From: an uncultured Flavobacteriales bacterium
GTDB taxonomy: Bacteria; Bacteroidota; Bacteroidia; Flavobacteriales_D; Sanyastnellaceae
Direction: 5' to 3'
Assembly (NCBI GenBank): GCA_937996585.1
Contig: CALKUW010000136.1
Coordinates: forward strand, 1-15,457
DNA: 15,457 nt
The notes beneath the pieces were generated by a model. That model made no database searches. It was given only the letters and a program-made list of their open reading frames with translations, and was not told the origin of the DNA. Below, piece after piece: positions 1 through 6,126 of the stretch. Position 1 is the first letter of the stretch. Each line of letters begins with the position of its first letter. Position numbers and translations under genes: made by a program.

Positions 1-423
1 GACCGGAATGGACGGAATTTTCTGAACACCATGCTGCGCCTCGCTTCGGAGCGGGAGGTCCTGACCGTGGTGGACGACCAGCTCGGCTGCCCTACCCATG
101 CCGGCGACTTTGCAGAAGACCTGCTGCACTGGACCCGTGCCCTGATGGTCGGGGACGAGGCTTGTTCGGGCATCCACCACTACGGGCATTCCGGCATCAC
201 CAGCTGGCATGGTTTTGCCTCGGCCATCATGCAGCTGCGCGCCCCCCATGTACGGGTGGAGCCGGTCGCATCCGATGCCTTTCCGACGCGCGCGGTGCGG
301 CCCGCATACAGCAAGCTCGATGAGCGCGGGTTCTTCGAACGGTTGGGCCGCAGTGCCATTTCGTGGGAGGAAGCACTGAAACGCTGTCTGGATGCGAAAT
401 TTGCAGCCACTCCACCTGCCTGA
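1..423 (+). CDS. rfbD: dTDP-4-dehydrorhamnose reductase, C-terminal part (5' truncated by window edge)
   Basis: The frame is open from the first base, so only the last 140 residues are present and the start lies outside the window. The visible part begins GRNFLNTMLRLA, followed by a VVDDQLGCPTHAGDFA segment. This matches the RfbD pattern 'NFv.TMLrLa...e.l.VV.DQ.G.PT.a.dlA' in the extended SDR fold. Near the end RPAYSKLDE matches the usual RP.yS.Ld motif, and the protein closes with the typical W.eaL helix (residues 121-127 of the fragment). The enzyme reduces dTDP-4-keto-rhamnose to dTDP-L-rhamnose with NAD(P)H for surface polysaccharide. A phosphosugar mutase follows 11 bases downstream on the same strand, which fits sugar-nucleotide supply. 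The partner genes rfbA, rfbB and rfbC would be expected upstream but cannot be seen. A related SDR sugar reductase is the main alternative. Confidence 0.85.
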   Translation, partial: DRNGRNFLNTMLRLASEREVLTVVDDQLGCPTHAGDFAEDLLHWTRALMVGDEACSGIHHYGHSGITSWHGFASAIMQLRAPHVRVEPVASDAFPTRAVRPAYSKLDERGFFERLGRSAISWEEALKRCLDAKFAATPPA

Positions 424-434
424 ATTCCCTCTAT

Positions 435-2144
435 ATGAACATTGATGCCATACGCGCCAGGGCGGAAGCCTGGACCCGTGAGCCCCATGACCAGGAGACG
501 CGCACGGCTGTTCAGGCCATGCTCGATGACGCCGACGCCAACCCACTGCTCGAGGCATTCCACCAGGACCTGGCGTTCGGTACGGGCGGCATGCGGGGCA
601 TCATGGGACCCGGTACCAATCGGATGAATGCCGCCGTCGTAGCCATGGCCACGCAGGGCCTCGCCGATTACCTCACCGCCCAATGCAGCGGGGACATCGC
701 CGTCGCCATCGCCCACGACAGCCGGCACCGGAGCGATGAATTCACGCGGGTGGCCGCCGAGGTCTTGGCCGGAAACGGCATTTCGGCCCATGTTTTCGAC
801 GGATTGCGTCCAACGCCCGAGTTGAGCTTTGCCATCCGCCGCCTCGGTTGCCAGGCCGGCATCGTCATCACGGCCAGCCACAACCCCAAGGAGTACAACG
901 GCTACAAGGTGTACTGGGGCGATGGCGGCCAGATCGTGCCGCCCCACGACAAGGGCATCATCACCTGCGTCCGGGCAGTGGACGGGCTGTCCGCCGTCAA
1001 GCGCGCGGCAGCGGGCGACCCGCTCATCCGAACCATCGGCGGGGAGATGGACCGCGATTACTACTCAGCCATTGCCGGACACCGATTGGATGCCGGCCTG
1101 CGCAGCGAGGGTTCGGATCTGGGCATCGTCTACTCCCCGCTGCACGGCACCGGAACGGTCAGCATGGCGCCTGCGCTGGCGGCCTGTGGTTTCCGGAACG
1201 TGGAGGTCCTCGCGGCGCAAGCCGATCCGGATGGCGCTTTCCCCACCGTGGAATCCCCCAACCCGGAGGAGGCGAGCGCATTGAAAATGGCCCTCGACAG
1301 GGCCGAGGAGACCGGGGCGGACCTCGTGCTGGCCACGGATCCCGACTCGGACAGGGTGGGCGCGGCGGTGCGCGATGCGGAAGGCCGCTTCCGCCTGCTC
1401 AACGGCAATGAAATGGCCTCCCTGCTGGTGCATTACGTCCTGCGTACCAAGGCGGACAGCGACGGGTTGCAGGAAGGCGATTTCGTGGCCCGCACCATCG
1501 TGACCACCCGCTTGATTTCGGAAATCGCCGAGGCCTTCGATGTGCCCGTCGCGGAGACGCTGACCGGGTTCAAGTGGATCGCTTCGGAAATCTTGGCCCG
1601 GGAGGGACACGGTCAATTCCTGGTGGGCGGGGAGGAGAGCTACGGCTACCTGGTGGGCGATGAGGTCCGGGACAAGGACGCCATCGCCGCAGCCGCGATG
1701 ATCGCCGAAATGGCCCACGTGGAGTGGGTCAAGGGCCGCACCCTTCTCGATCGGCTCCGCGACCTGCACCGGCATTACGGCATGTACCGCGAGGCCCTTG
1801 TCTCCCTCAAGCGGGATGGCATCCAAGGCGCGGAGGAGATCCGCAAAATGATGGAGGGCTTCCGCACCAACGCCCCCGCGGCCCTTGGCGGGGAGGCCAT
1901 CGTGGAGGTGCGCGACCACCTGAACGGTTGGAACGGCCTGCCCGCGTCCAACGTCGTCCAGTTCCTCACCGAGCAGGGCGCCCTGGTGACGGCGCGGCCA
2001 TCGGGTACCGAACCCAAGATCAAGTTCTACTTCTCCGTTCGCGGGGATTGGGCCGAAGGCACGGCTCACGCCGATGCGTGGTCGGTACTGGGTAATCGCA
2101 TCGCTGCCATGGGCCGAGACCTCGGGGTGGAGGTCAACCTTTGA
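435..2144 (+). CDS. Phosphoglucomutase/phosphomannomutase (alpha-D-phosphohexomutase)
   Basis: A 569-residue cytoplasmic enzyme that interconverts hexose 1- and 6-phosphates through a phosphoserine. All four family signatures are intact. The catalytic loop TASHNPKEYNGYK has Ser148 as the phosphorylated residue. The Mg-binding loop DPDSDR is at 302-307, the sugar-binding loop GGEESYGY is near 398-405, and the phosphate-binding loop RPSGTEPK is at 521-528. Length fits the roughly 570-residue bacterial family that includes Bacillus PgcA. I chose the ATG at 435 because the frame upstream to 363 (GTG) overlaps rfbD and reads like non-family sequence, while MNIDAIRARAEAW is a typical family N-terminus. 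No Shine-Dalgarno is visible. The gene lies 11 bases after rfbD, so cotranscription is likely. Its 3' end overlaps the convergent DUF1801 gene by 11 bases. Glucose versus mannose specificity cannot be read from the sequence. Confidence 0.95.
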   Translation: MNIDAIRARAEAWTREPHDQETRTAVQAMLDDADANPLLEAFHQDLAFGTGGMRGIMGPGTNRMNAAVVAMATQGLADYLTAQCSGDIAVAIAHDSRHRSDEFTRVAAEVLAGNGISAHVFDGLRPTPELSFAIRRLGCQAGIVITASHNPKEYNGYKVYWGDGGQIVPPHDKGIITCVRAVDGLSAVKRAAAGDPLIRTIGGEMDRDYYSAIAGHRLDAGLRSEGSDLGIVYSPLHGTGTVSMAPALAACGFRNVEVLAAQADPDGAFPTVESPNPEEASALKMALDRAEETGADLVLATDPDSDRVGAAVRDAEGRFRLLNGNEMASLLVHYVLRTKADSDGLQEGDFVARTIVTTRLISEIAEAFDVPVAETLTGFKWIASEILAREGHGQFLVGGEESYGYLVGDEVRDKDAIAAAAMIAEMAHVEWVKGRTLLDRLRDLHRHYGMYREALVSLKRDGIQGAEEIRKMMEGFRTNAPAALGGEAIVEVRDHLNGWNGLPASNVVQFLTEQGALVTARPSGTEPKIKFYFSVRGDWAEGTAHADAWSVLGNRIAAMGRDLGVEVNL

Positions 2145-2592
2145 ACGCGGCTTCGTAGCGCGCGATCCATTCCTCGGGCGACATGCGGCCGAGGGTCGCT
2201 CCCAAGACGGGGAGGGCCTGTTCCAGCGCGGCCATCTTCTTGAATCGGATGCACCCCTTTCCCATGTCGGGATTGCCCAGGTCTGCCTGCGCCCAGTCGG
2301 TTTGGAACGATGCCAACAGCGCGGCATCGGCGTAGAGTCCCATGTGGTGCAGGGCCACGTGGCCCTTGGTGGACGCCACGGAGATGAAGGGCAGCGGTTG
2401 CTTGGGGTTGCAATGGTACCCGGCCGGATAGAGGCTGTGGGGCACCGAGAAATGCACCATGCGCCCGTCGGCATGTTCCCGGAAACCGGAAGGCAGGTTG
2501 CCCCGGATCACATCGATCAGGGCCTGCACCGGGGCCTTTCTGTCCGCCGAAAGGTCATCCAAGAACGCCTGGGTTTCCTTCATGTCCGCCAT
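2134..2592 (-). CDS. DUF1801 (YdhG-like) domain protein
   Basis: A 152-residue soluble protein matching DUF1801 along its length. An N-terminal helical segment (about 5-35) is followed by the conserved core YHCNPKQPLPFISVAS (59-74), the segment KGHVALHHMGLYAD (76-89), DMGKGCIRFKK (109-119) and a terminal EWIARYEAAF (141-150). The biochemical role of this family is not established. It adopts an SRPBCC-like or YdhG-like small alpha/beta fold and should not be given an enzyme name. The ATG at 2590-2592 shares one base with the TGA of the upstream CvpA gene (TGATG), so translation is probably coupled. A longer open frame upstream of this ATG is antisense-like sequence within the cvpA region and was not used. 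The 3' end overlaps the convergent mutase gene by 11 bases, with no terminator hairpin visible between them. Confidence 0.85.
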   Translation of the reverse strand: MADMKETQAFLDDLSADRKAPVQALIDVIRGNLPSGFREHADGRMVHFSVPHSLYPAGYHCNPKQPLPFISVASTKGHVALHHMGLYADAALLASFQTDWAQADLGNPDMGKGCIRFKKMAALEQALPVLGATLGRMSPEEWIARYEAAFKG

Positions 2593-3095
2593 CAGATTTC
2601 GGGGATCCAAGGGTCGATGAGGGGCAGCAAGGTGCGCGCCGTGGCATCGAGCCACTCCCACAGCACACTGCCTGACAGCCAATCCGCCGGCAGCCATTCG
2701 GTGCCGATGGACCCCTGTAGGACCAGCAGCAGGATGGACCAGAACAGCCAGGCCCGCCCCGTGGAGAAGACCATGCCGCCGAGCCGGTCCACCGGCTTCA
2801 GGGCCGTGATGTCCACGATTTTCTCCAGCACCCGGCCCAGAAGGTGCACGGCTACGGCCACCAAGATAAAGGTGACGGCAAACGAGACGAGCCCGATGTA
2901 GGCCTTGCCGATCGCGTAGTGGGCATCCAGCCACTCCGCGGCGACATCGGAACCGAACAGTGCGGCGTATGCGCCGAGGAACAGCGCGACCAATCCCGTG
3001 ACCTCGAGGATGAGTCCACGGCGGAAACCGCGCACCGCCCCCCAGAGGAGCGGCAGGGCGAGGACGATGTCAATCGGACTGATTCCTTCCGGCAT
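2592..3095 (-). CDS. CvpA family membrane protein
   Basis: A 167-residue inner-membrane protein with about four hydrophobic segments (roughly 8-24, 29-48, 64-88 and 105-128). The order fits CvpA. The N-terminal 'sPIDIVLALPLLWGAVRGFRRGLI' region has the classical G..rGf.rGli loop (19-29), and the VDRLGGMVF segment (102-110) corresponds to the family's 'nrllG..fG' element before the last helix. CvpA was first linked to colicin V production and purine-dependent phenotypes in E. coli; its molecular role is still poorly defined. The ATG at 3093-3095 gives the family's usual N-terminus, while the open frame further upstream runs through the divergent GNAT gene. It is divergent from that gene across only 27 bases and is coupled to the downstream DUF1801 gene. 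I saw no convincing -7 box for this direction. Confidence 0.85.
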   Translation of the reverse strand: MPEGISPIDIVLALPLLWGAVRGFRRGLILEVTGLVALFLGAYAALFGSDVAAEWLDAHYAIGKAYIGLVSFAVTFILVAVAVHLLGRVLEKIVDITALKPVDRLGGMVFSTGRAWLFWSILLLVLQGSIGTEWLPADWLSGSVLWEWLDATARTLLPLIDPWIPEI

Positions 3096-3109
3096 GTTGC
3101 TCCGCAATC

Positions 3110-3117
3110 TACGTTTG
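3110..3117 (+). promoter_or_regulatory. Bacteroidota -7 box (TAnnTTTG) before the GNAT gene
   Basis: TACGTTTG is an exact match to the Bacteroidota -7 consensus TAnnTTTG. It lies in the 27-base divergent spacer and ends 5 bases before the ATG at 3123, so transcription would begin at or next to the start codon. No TTG is present at the usual 17-23 base distance upstream. Only the -7 half is therefore supported, and the site is tentative. Confidence 0.4.
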
Positions 3118-3122
3118 CACCC

Positions 3123-3614
3123 ATGAACCAAGCAGGCAGGGTCCGGCCGGCGACGCCGGAGGACATTCCCCGTACTTATGCCCTCATCCGCGAGCTCGCC
3201 GAATACGAGCGTGCGCTGGACGAAGTCAACATCGGGGAAGCGACCCTGCTGGAGGATGGCTTCGGTGACGATCCCGCTTACGGCCTTCTCGTTGTGGAGC
3301 CTGCAGACCGGGATGAGGTGGTGGGCATCGCCCTGCACTACGAGAAGTACAGCACATGGAACGGCCGGTGTCTGTTTCTCGAAGACCTCGTGGTGACCGA
3401 ATCCGAAAGGGGCAAGGGCTATGGACGCCAGCTCTTTGCAGCCGTAGCGGCGGAGGCGGTGCGCCGTGGCTGTGCCTACATGCAGTGGCAGGTGCTCGAT
3501 TGGAACACCCCAGCCATTGATTTCTACAAGTCGTTGGAAGCCGAAGTGAGCAGCGAGTGGCTCAATGGCCGCCTGGAAGGCGCTGCCTTGCGCGCGCTCG
3601 CATCCGAGAAATGA
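3123..3614 (+). CDS. GNAT family N-acetyltransferase (SSAT/thialysine acetyltransferase-like)
   Basis: A 163-residue acetyltransferase. The N-terminus VRPATPEDIPRTYALIREL (7-25) is the standard first GNAT strand and helix. FLEDLVV (85-91) is the core strand, ERGKGYGRQLF (95-105) is the acetyl-CoA pyrophosphate loop (Q/R-x-x-G-x-G/A), and QVLDWNTPAIDFYKSL (123-138) is the C-terminal motif. The EDLVV and DWN..AIDFY pattern is characteristic of the diamine (spermidine/spermine, thialysine) acetyltransferase branch, so an amine substrate is likely but unproven. The ATG at 3123 is preceded by a -7 box and no Shine-Dalgarno. The stop overlaps the ATG of the aspartate kinase (ATGA), so the two are translationally coupled. 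That may hint at a substrate linked to lysine or diamine metabolism, which is inference. Confidence 0.88.
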   Translation: MNQAGRVRPATPEDIPRTYALIRELAEYERALDEVNIGEATLLEDGFGDDPAYGLLVVEPADRDEVVGIALHYEKYSTWNGRCLFLEDLVVTESERGKGYGRQLFAAVAAEAVRRGCAYMQWQVLDWNTPAIDFYKSLEAEVSSEWLNGRLEGAALRALASEK

Positions 3615-4693
3615 CAAGGGAGGTTCACAAATTCGGCGGTGCCTCCGTTCGCGATGCGGATGCGGTCAGGAATGTGGGCCGGATCCTCACGGATGTAGCA
3701 CAGGCAGAAGTGGGCCTTGCCGTCGTAGTCAGTGCCATGGGCAAGACCACCAATGCCATGGAGGCGGTCTGGGCTGCGCTCCCGCAGGGAGACGCGGCGA
3801 TTCCTGCAGTGGAGCGTGTGCGCCAATTCCACGCTGGAATCCTGGACGGATTGTCCATGCCGTGGTCCGTGCTGGAAAAGGACTGGGCCCTGTTTGAAGC
3901 CGCGCTCAACGAGTGGAAGGGTCAGGCGGCCGATGGCCGCGGTTATGATGCGTTGGTGGGATTCGGGGAGCGGTTCTCCACACGCATCGTCCACGCCCAC
4001 CTTGCGGCCCTCGGATTGCCGGTCGAATGGGTGTCCGCCTGGGAGTTGATCGTCACCGATGCAGCTCACCGTGCGGCCCGTGTGGAACTGGAGGAGACGC
4101 GAAACCGGGTCGTCCAACGGATGTCCATGAAGACAGGAGCCTTGTACCTGACGCAGGGCTTCGTGGGTGGATCGTTGGACGGAACGCTCACCACGCTGGG
4201 CCGGGAAGGATCCGACTTCAGCGGGGCCCTGATCGCCGAGGCCCTGGGCGCGGATCGGCTGGTCGTCTGGAAGGACGTGAGCGGCGTGATGACGGGAGAT
4301 CCGCGGCGTTGGCCACCCGCCCGTCGGATTGCACGTTTGGACTATGGGACGGCCGAACGGATGAGTGCAGCCGGTGCAGGCATCCTCCACCCCGCCACCA
4401 TGGCGCCGCTGCGCAGGGCGGACATCCCCTTGCAGGTCAGGAGTTTCCTGGACCCGGATGCCCCGGGTACGCTCGTGACCGGGGCTGGTGATTCCGTGGC
4501 CCTGGAGCCGATGCCCTGCCTGTGGGCCTTCACCCAAGATGGAAAGGGCTGCGAAGTGGTCCGCTGTCTGACCGGGGATGCCGGTGAAGCGGAGCGGGAA
4601 TGGCGGGCGGCTTTCCCCGACCGGGTGCCAGAGGGGCTGGTCCCGGACCCGGACATCGCGGGTTGTTGGCGCCTCACATTCGTGTCAACCTGA
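3611..4693 (+). CDS. lysC: Aspartate kinase, short form without a clear ACT domain
   Basis: A 360-residue amino-acid kinase family protein that phosphorylates L-aspartate with ATP, the first step to lysine, methionine and threonine. The N-terminal KFGGASV (7-13) is the phosphate-binding motif. LGREGSDFSGALIA (about 196-209) and the WKDVSGVMTGDPR segment bind nucleotide and substrate. The AAGAGILHP stretch with the following IPLQVRSF is the end of the catalytic domain. GREGSD in place of GRGGSD is usual for Bacteroidota homologues as I recall them. After about residue 300 only 60 residues remain, and they do not resemble the ACT regulatory domains that take typical aspartate kinases to 420-450 residues. 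The ATG at 3611 overlaps the GNAT stop by four bases; the upstream extension to 3557 lies inside the GNAT gene. Another amino-acid kinase specificity is possible but less likely. Confidence 0.85.
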   Translation: MTREVHKFGGASVRDADAVRNVGRILTDVAQAEVGLAVVVSAMGKTTNAMEAVWAALPQGDAAIPAVERVRQFHAGILDGLSMPWSVLEKDWALFEAALNEWKGQAADGRGYDALVGFGERFSTRIVHAHLAALGLPVEWVSAWELIVTDAAHRAARVELEETRNRVVQRMSMKTGALYLTQGFVGGSLDGTLTTLGREGSDFSGALIAEALGADRLVVWKDVSGVMTGDPRRWPPARRIARLDYGTAERMSAAGAGILHPATMAPLRRADIPLQVRSFLDPDAPGTLVTGAGDSVALEPMPCLWAFTQDGKGCEVVRCLTGDAGEAEREWRAAFPDRVPEGLVPDPDIAGCWRLTFVST

Positions 4694-4705
4694 AATCCAG
4701 GAGAC

Positions 4706-4735
4706 AAAAAAAGCCGGCCCCATCGGAGCCGGCCT
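4706..4735 (-). terminator. Rho-independent terminator of the DUF2795 gene
   Basis: On the minus strand a GCCGGC arm (4728-4733), a 9-base loop and a second GCCGGC arm (4713-4718) are followed by seven T residues (the A tract at 4706-4712). Outer A-T pairs extend the stem if one G is bulged. The T tract is on the minus-strand side, 22 bases past the DUF2795 stop. On the plus strand only CTT follows the hairpin, so termination of the aspartate kinase transcript here would be weaker. Confidence 0.8.
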
Positions 4736-4757
4736 TGCCACTGCGTAAGCAGGGATG

Positions 4758-4979
4758 CTAGTATTCGTCCTCGTTGAAGAAGAAATCTTCCTTTGACGGG
4801 TAATCGGGCCAGATGTCCTCGATGGTGTCGAAGGTCTCCTGGTCGTCCTCGATCTGCTGGAGGTTCTCCACGACTTCGAGGGGGGCACCGGTGCGCATGG
4901 CAAAGTCAATCAGCTCGTCCTTGGTGGCAGGCCAGGGAGCGTCTTCGAGGTAAGATGCGAGTTCGAGTGTCCAATACAT
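4758..4979 (-). CDS. DUF2795 domain protein, small acidic
   Basis: A 73-residue protein highly similar to a short, strongly conserved Bacteroidota family of the DUF2795 type. Recognisable blocks are MYWTLELASYL at the N-terminus, APWPATKDELIDFA (14-27), RTGAPLEVVENLQ (29-41) and an acidic tail ending in KEDFFFNEDEY. DUF2795 is a small helical domain of unknown biochemical function, found alone or in stress-related and regulatory proteins, so no function is assigned. The C-terminal half is very rich in Asp and Glu. It is a self-contained unit: a good -33/-7 promoter about 20 bases upstream of the start, no Shine-Dalgarno, and a terminator after the stop. The unrelated cob(I)alamin adenosyltransferase lies 84 bases upstream on the same strand. 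Confidence 0.9.
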   Translation of the reverse strand: MYWTLELASYLEDAPWPATKDELIDFAMRTGAPLEVVENLQQIEDDQETFDTIEDIWPDYPSKEDFFFNEDEY

Positions 4980-5001
4980 GTTGAATCACATTTGGGCGCG
5001 G

Positions 5002-5031
5002 CAAAAGTAGACAGGGCGCAATTCTGTGCAA
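5002..5031 (-). promoter_or_regulatory. Bacteroidota promoter of the DUF2795 gene (-33 TTG, -7 TACTTTTG)
   Basis: On the minus strand TTG (5029-5031) is followed, after a 19-base spacer, by TACTTTTG (5002-5009). This matches the Bacteroidota consensus TTG-N17-23-TAnnTTTG fully. The predicted transcript start is about five bases further on, near 4996, leaving a leader of roughly 15-20 bases before the ATG at 4979. This is the best-formed promoter in the window. Confidence 0.75.
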
Positions 5032-5063
5032 GCCCTACGCGCACCAACCACAAAATGTTCGCC

Positions 5064-5621
5064 TTACGGGGTGCTTTTGGTGTCACGGGGCCATTTTTCC
5101 TCCTCAATGTCCGCTTTCACCGCCGCCCATCGGCCGAGGGTGAACAGGGCATCGCTCAATCGGTTGAGGTAGCGCATGGCGGCCTCGTCCTGGCTGACGA
5201 GCCGGTCGAGGGCGACGGCCCTGCGCTCCGCCCGCCGGCATACGGTGCGTGCAATGTGGCAGGCCGACACGCTGGGCGCTCCGCCCGGCAGCACGAAATG
5301 CCGCAGGGGAGGCAGGTCTTCCTCGAGGCCATCGATCCACCGCTCCAGGGCCTCTACTGCGACGGGCTCCACCCGCGGTTGTCCCTCGCGTGGCCCATTC
5401 GGGTCGGCGAACATGCTGCCGATGCGGAAAAGGTAATCCTGCACGTCCAGGAGGGCTTCGCGCTGGGGGTGCAGGACGGCGTGGTCGCTGAGGGCGCCCA
5501 CGAACGCGTTCAATTCATCGAGTGTGCCATAGGCCTCGATGCGGGCGTCGTCCTTGTTGACGCGGGAACCGTCGAACAGGGAGGTTTCCCCTCCATCGCC
5601 GGTGCGGGTATAGATGCGCAT
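5064..5621 (-). CDS. Cob(I)alamin adenosyltransferase, PduO type
   Basis: A 185-residue ATP:corrinoid adenosyltransferase, making adenosylcobalamin from cob(I)alamin and ATP. The N-terminal TRTGDGGETSLFDG (5-18) is the family ATP-binding loop. GTLDELNAFVG (32-42) is the next conserved helix. The segment FVLPGGAPSVSACHIARTVCRRAERR (109-134) carries the PGG turn and the R...RRAER helix that lines the nucleotide site. YLNRLSDALF (151-160) is the C-terminal signature. Length matches the usual 180-190 residues. I chose the ATG at 5621 because MRIYTRTGDGG is the normal family start, although nine more codons are open upstream. No other cobalamin gene is in the window, so it probably serves salvage for a B12-dependent enzyme elsewhere (inference). 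A near-consensus -7 box lies four bases upstream of the start. Confidence 0.93.
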   Translation of the reverse strand: MRIYTRTGDGGETSLFDGSRVNKDDARIEAYGTLDELNAFVGALSDHAVLHPQREALLDVQDYLFRIGSMFADPNGPREGQPRVEPVAVEALERWIDGLEEDLPPLRHFVLPGGAPSVSACHIARTVCRRAERRAVALDRLVSQDEAAMRYLNRLSDALFTLGRWAAVKADIEEEKWPRDTKSTP

Positions 5622-5625
5622 GACG

Positions 5626-5658
5626 CAAAGGTGGGCCTCTTCGCCCAACCGTTGTCAA
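5626..5658 (-). promoter_or_regulatory. Possible promoter of the cob(I)alamin adenosyltransferase gene
   Basis: On the minus strand CACCTTTG (5626-5633) matches the -7 consensus TAnnTTTG at all but the first base. A TTG (5656-5658) lies 22 bases upstream, inside the accepted spacer range. The box ends four bases before the ATG at 5621, implying a leaderless or nearly leaderless mRNA. The 76-base divergent spacer that contains it also serves the dCMP deaminase. Confidence 0.4.
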
Positions 5659-5685
5659 AGACGGGCATCGGAAGGGGGTGCGGAC

Positions 5686-5693
5686 TACCTTCG
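5686..5693 (+). promoter_or_regulatory. Possible -7 box (TACCTTCG) of the dCMP deaminase gene
   Basis: TACCTTCG differs from TAnnTTTG at one base and ends four bases before the GTG at 5698, the same geometry as at neighbouring genes. No TTG lies 17-23 bases upstream; the nearest is 31 bases away. It is tentative, but it supports the choice of the GTG start. Confidence 0.3.
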
Positions 5694-5697
5694 TGCC

Positions 5698-6126
5698 GTG
5701 GACGCCGAGAAGCAGCAACGGTACGACAGGGCCTATCTCCGCATGGCGCGCGAGTGGGCCGCCCTCTCACATTGCGCCCGGAAGCAGGTGGGCGCACTGA
5801 TCGTCCGGGATGGCATGATCGTCTCGGACGGCTACAACGGCACGCCCAGTGGATTCCCCAACGTCTGCGAGGACGAACACGGCCACACCCACTGGTATGT
5901 CCTGCACGCCGAGGCCAACGCCATCACGAAACTGGCCCGCTCCTCCCACACCGCGGCCGGCGCCACCCTCTACATCACCATGTCGCCTTGCCGGGAATGC
6001 GCCAAGCTCATCCACCAGGTGGGCATCCGGCGCCTGGTGTACCTCACCCCCTACAAGGACGATTCAGGTCTGCAGTTCCTGAACCAGGCAGGGGTTGAAA
6101 TTGTACGGTTCACGGATGTCGACTGA
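5698..6126 (+). CDS. Deoxycytidylate (dCMP) deaminase
   Basis: A 142-residue zinc deaminase converting dCMP to dUMP for dTMP synthesis. The zinc site is complete: HAEANAI gives His70 and the proton-shuttling Glu72, and PCREC gives Cys98 and Cys101. The segments RKQVGALIV (28-36) and GYNGTPSGFPN (45-55) are typical of the dCMP deaminase/ComEB branch. CEDEHGHTH (57-65) is the usual regulatory or substrate loop. I chose the GTG at 5698 because it gives the short N-terminal helix expected before the core. The ATG at 5614 would add 28 residues of poor character and run into the divergent adenosyltransferase gene. The 3' end overlaps the start of the S41 protease gene by 11 bases, so the two are probably cotranscribed. 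Another member of the cytidine/deoxycytidylate deaminase family is a less likely reading. Confidence 0.88.
   Translation: MDAEKQQRYDRAYLRMAREWAALSHCARKQVGALIVRDGMIVSDGYNGTPSGFPNVCEDEHGHTHWYVLHAEANAITKLARSSHTAAGATLYITMSPCRECAKLIHQVGIRRLVYLTPYKDDSGLQFLNQAGVEIVRFTDVD

Noticed and set aside
180..947. A 255-codon minus-strand frame across the rfbD and mutase genes
   Set aside because: It is antisense to both, with no recognised motif and no promoter.
1065..2474. A 469-codon open frame on the minus strand, opposite the phosphosugar mutase
   Set aside because: It is antisense to a gene with all catalytic motifs, has no recognisable domain, and long open antisense frames are expected at this G+C content.
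3096..3122. A -7 box for the CvpA gene on the minus strand (TAGATTG)
   Set aside because: It lacks one T of TAnnTTTG. A TTG at 17 bases exists inside the GNAT gene, but the match is too weak to list as a promoter.
4694..4757. A bidirectional terminator also ending the aspartate kinase transcript
   Set aside because: The hairpin is there, but on the plus strand it is followed only by CTT and then G/C, so I assign it to the minus strand only.
4992..6098. A 368-codon plus-strand frame across the adenosyltransferase and deaminase genes
   Set aside because: It overlaps two conserved enzymes in other frames and has no family resemblance.
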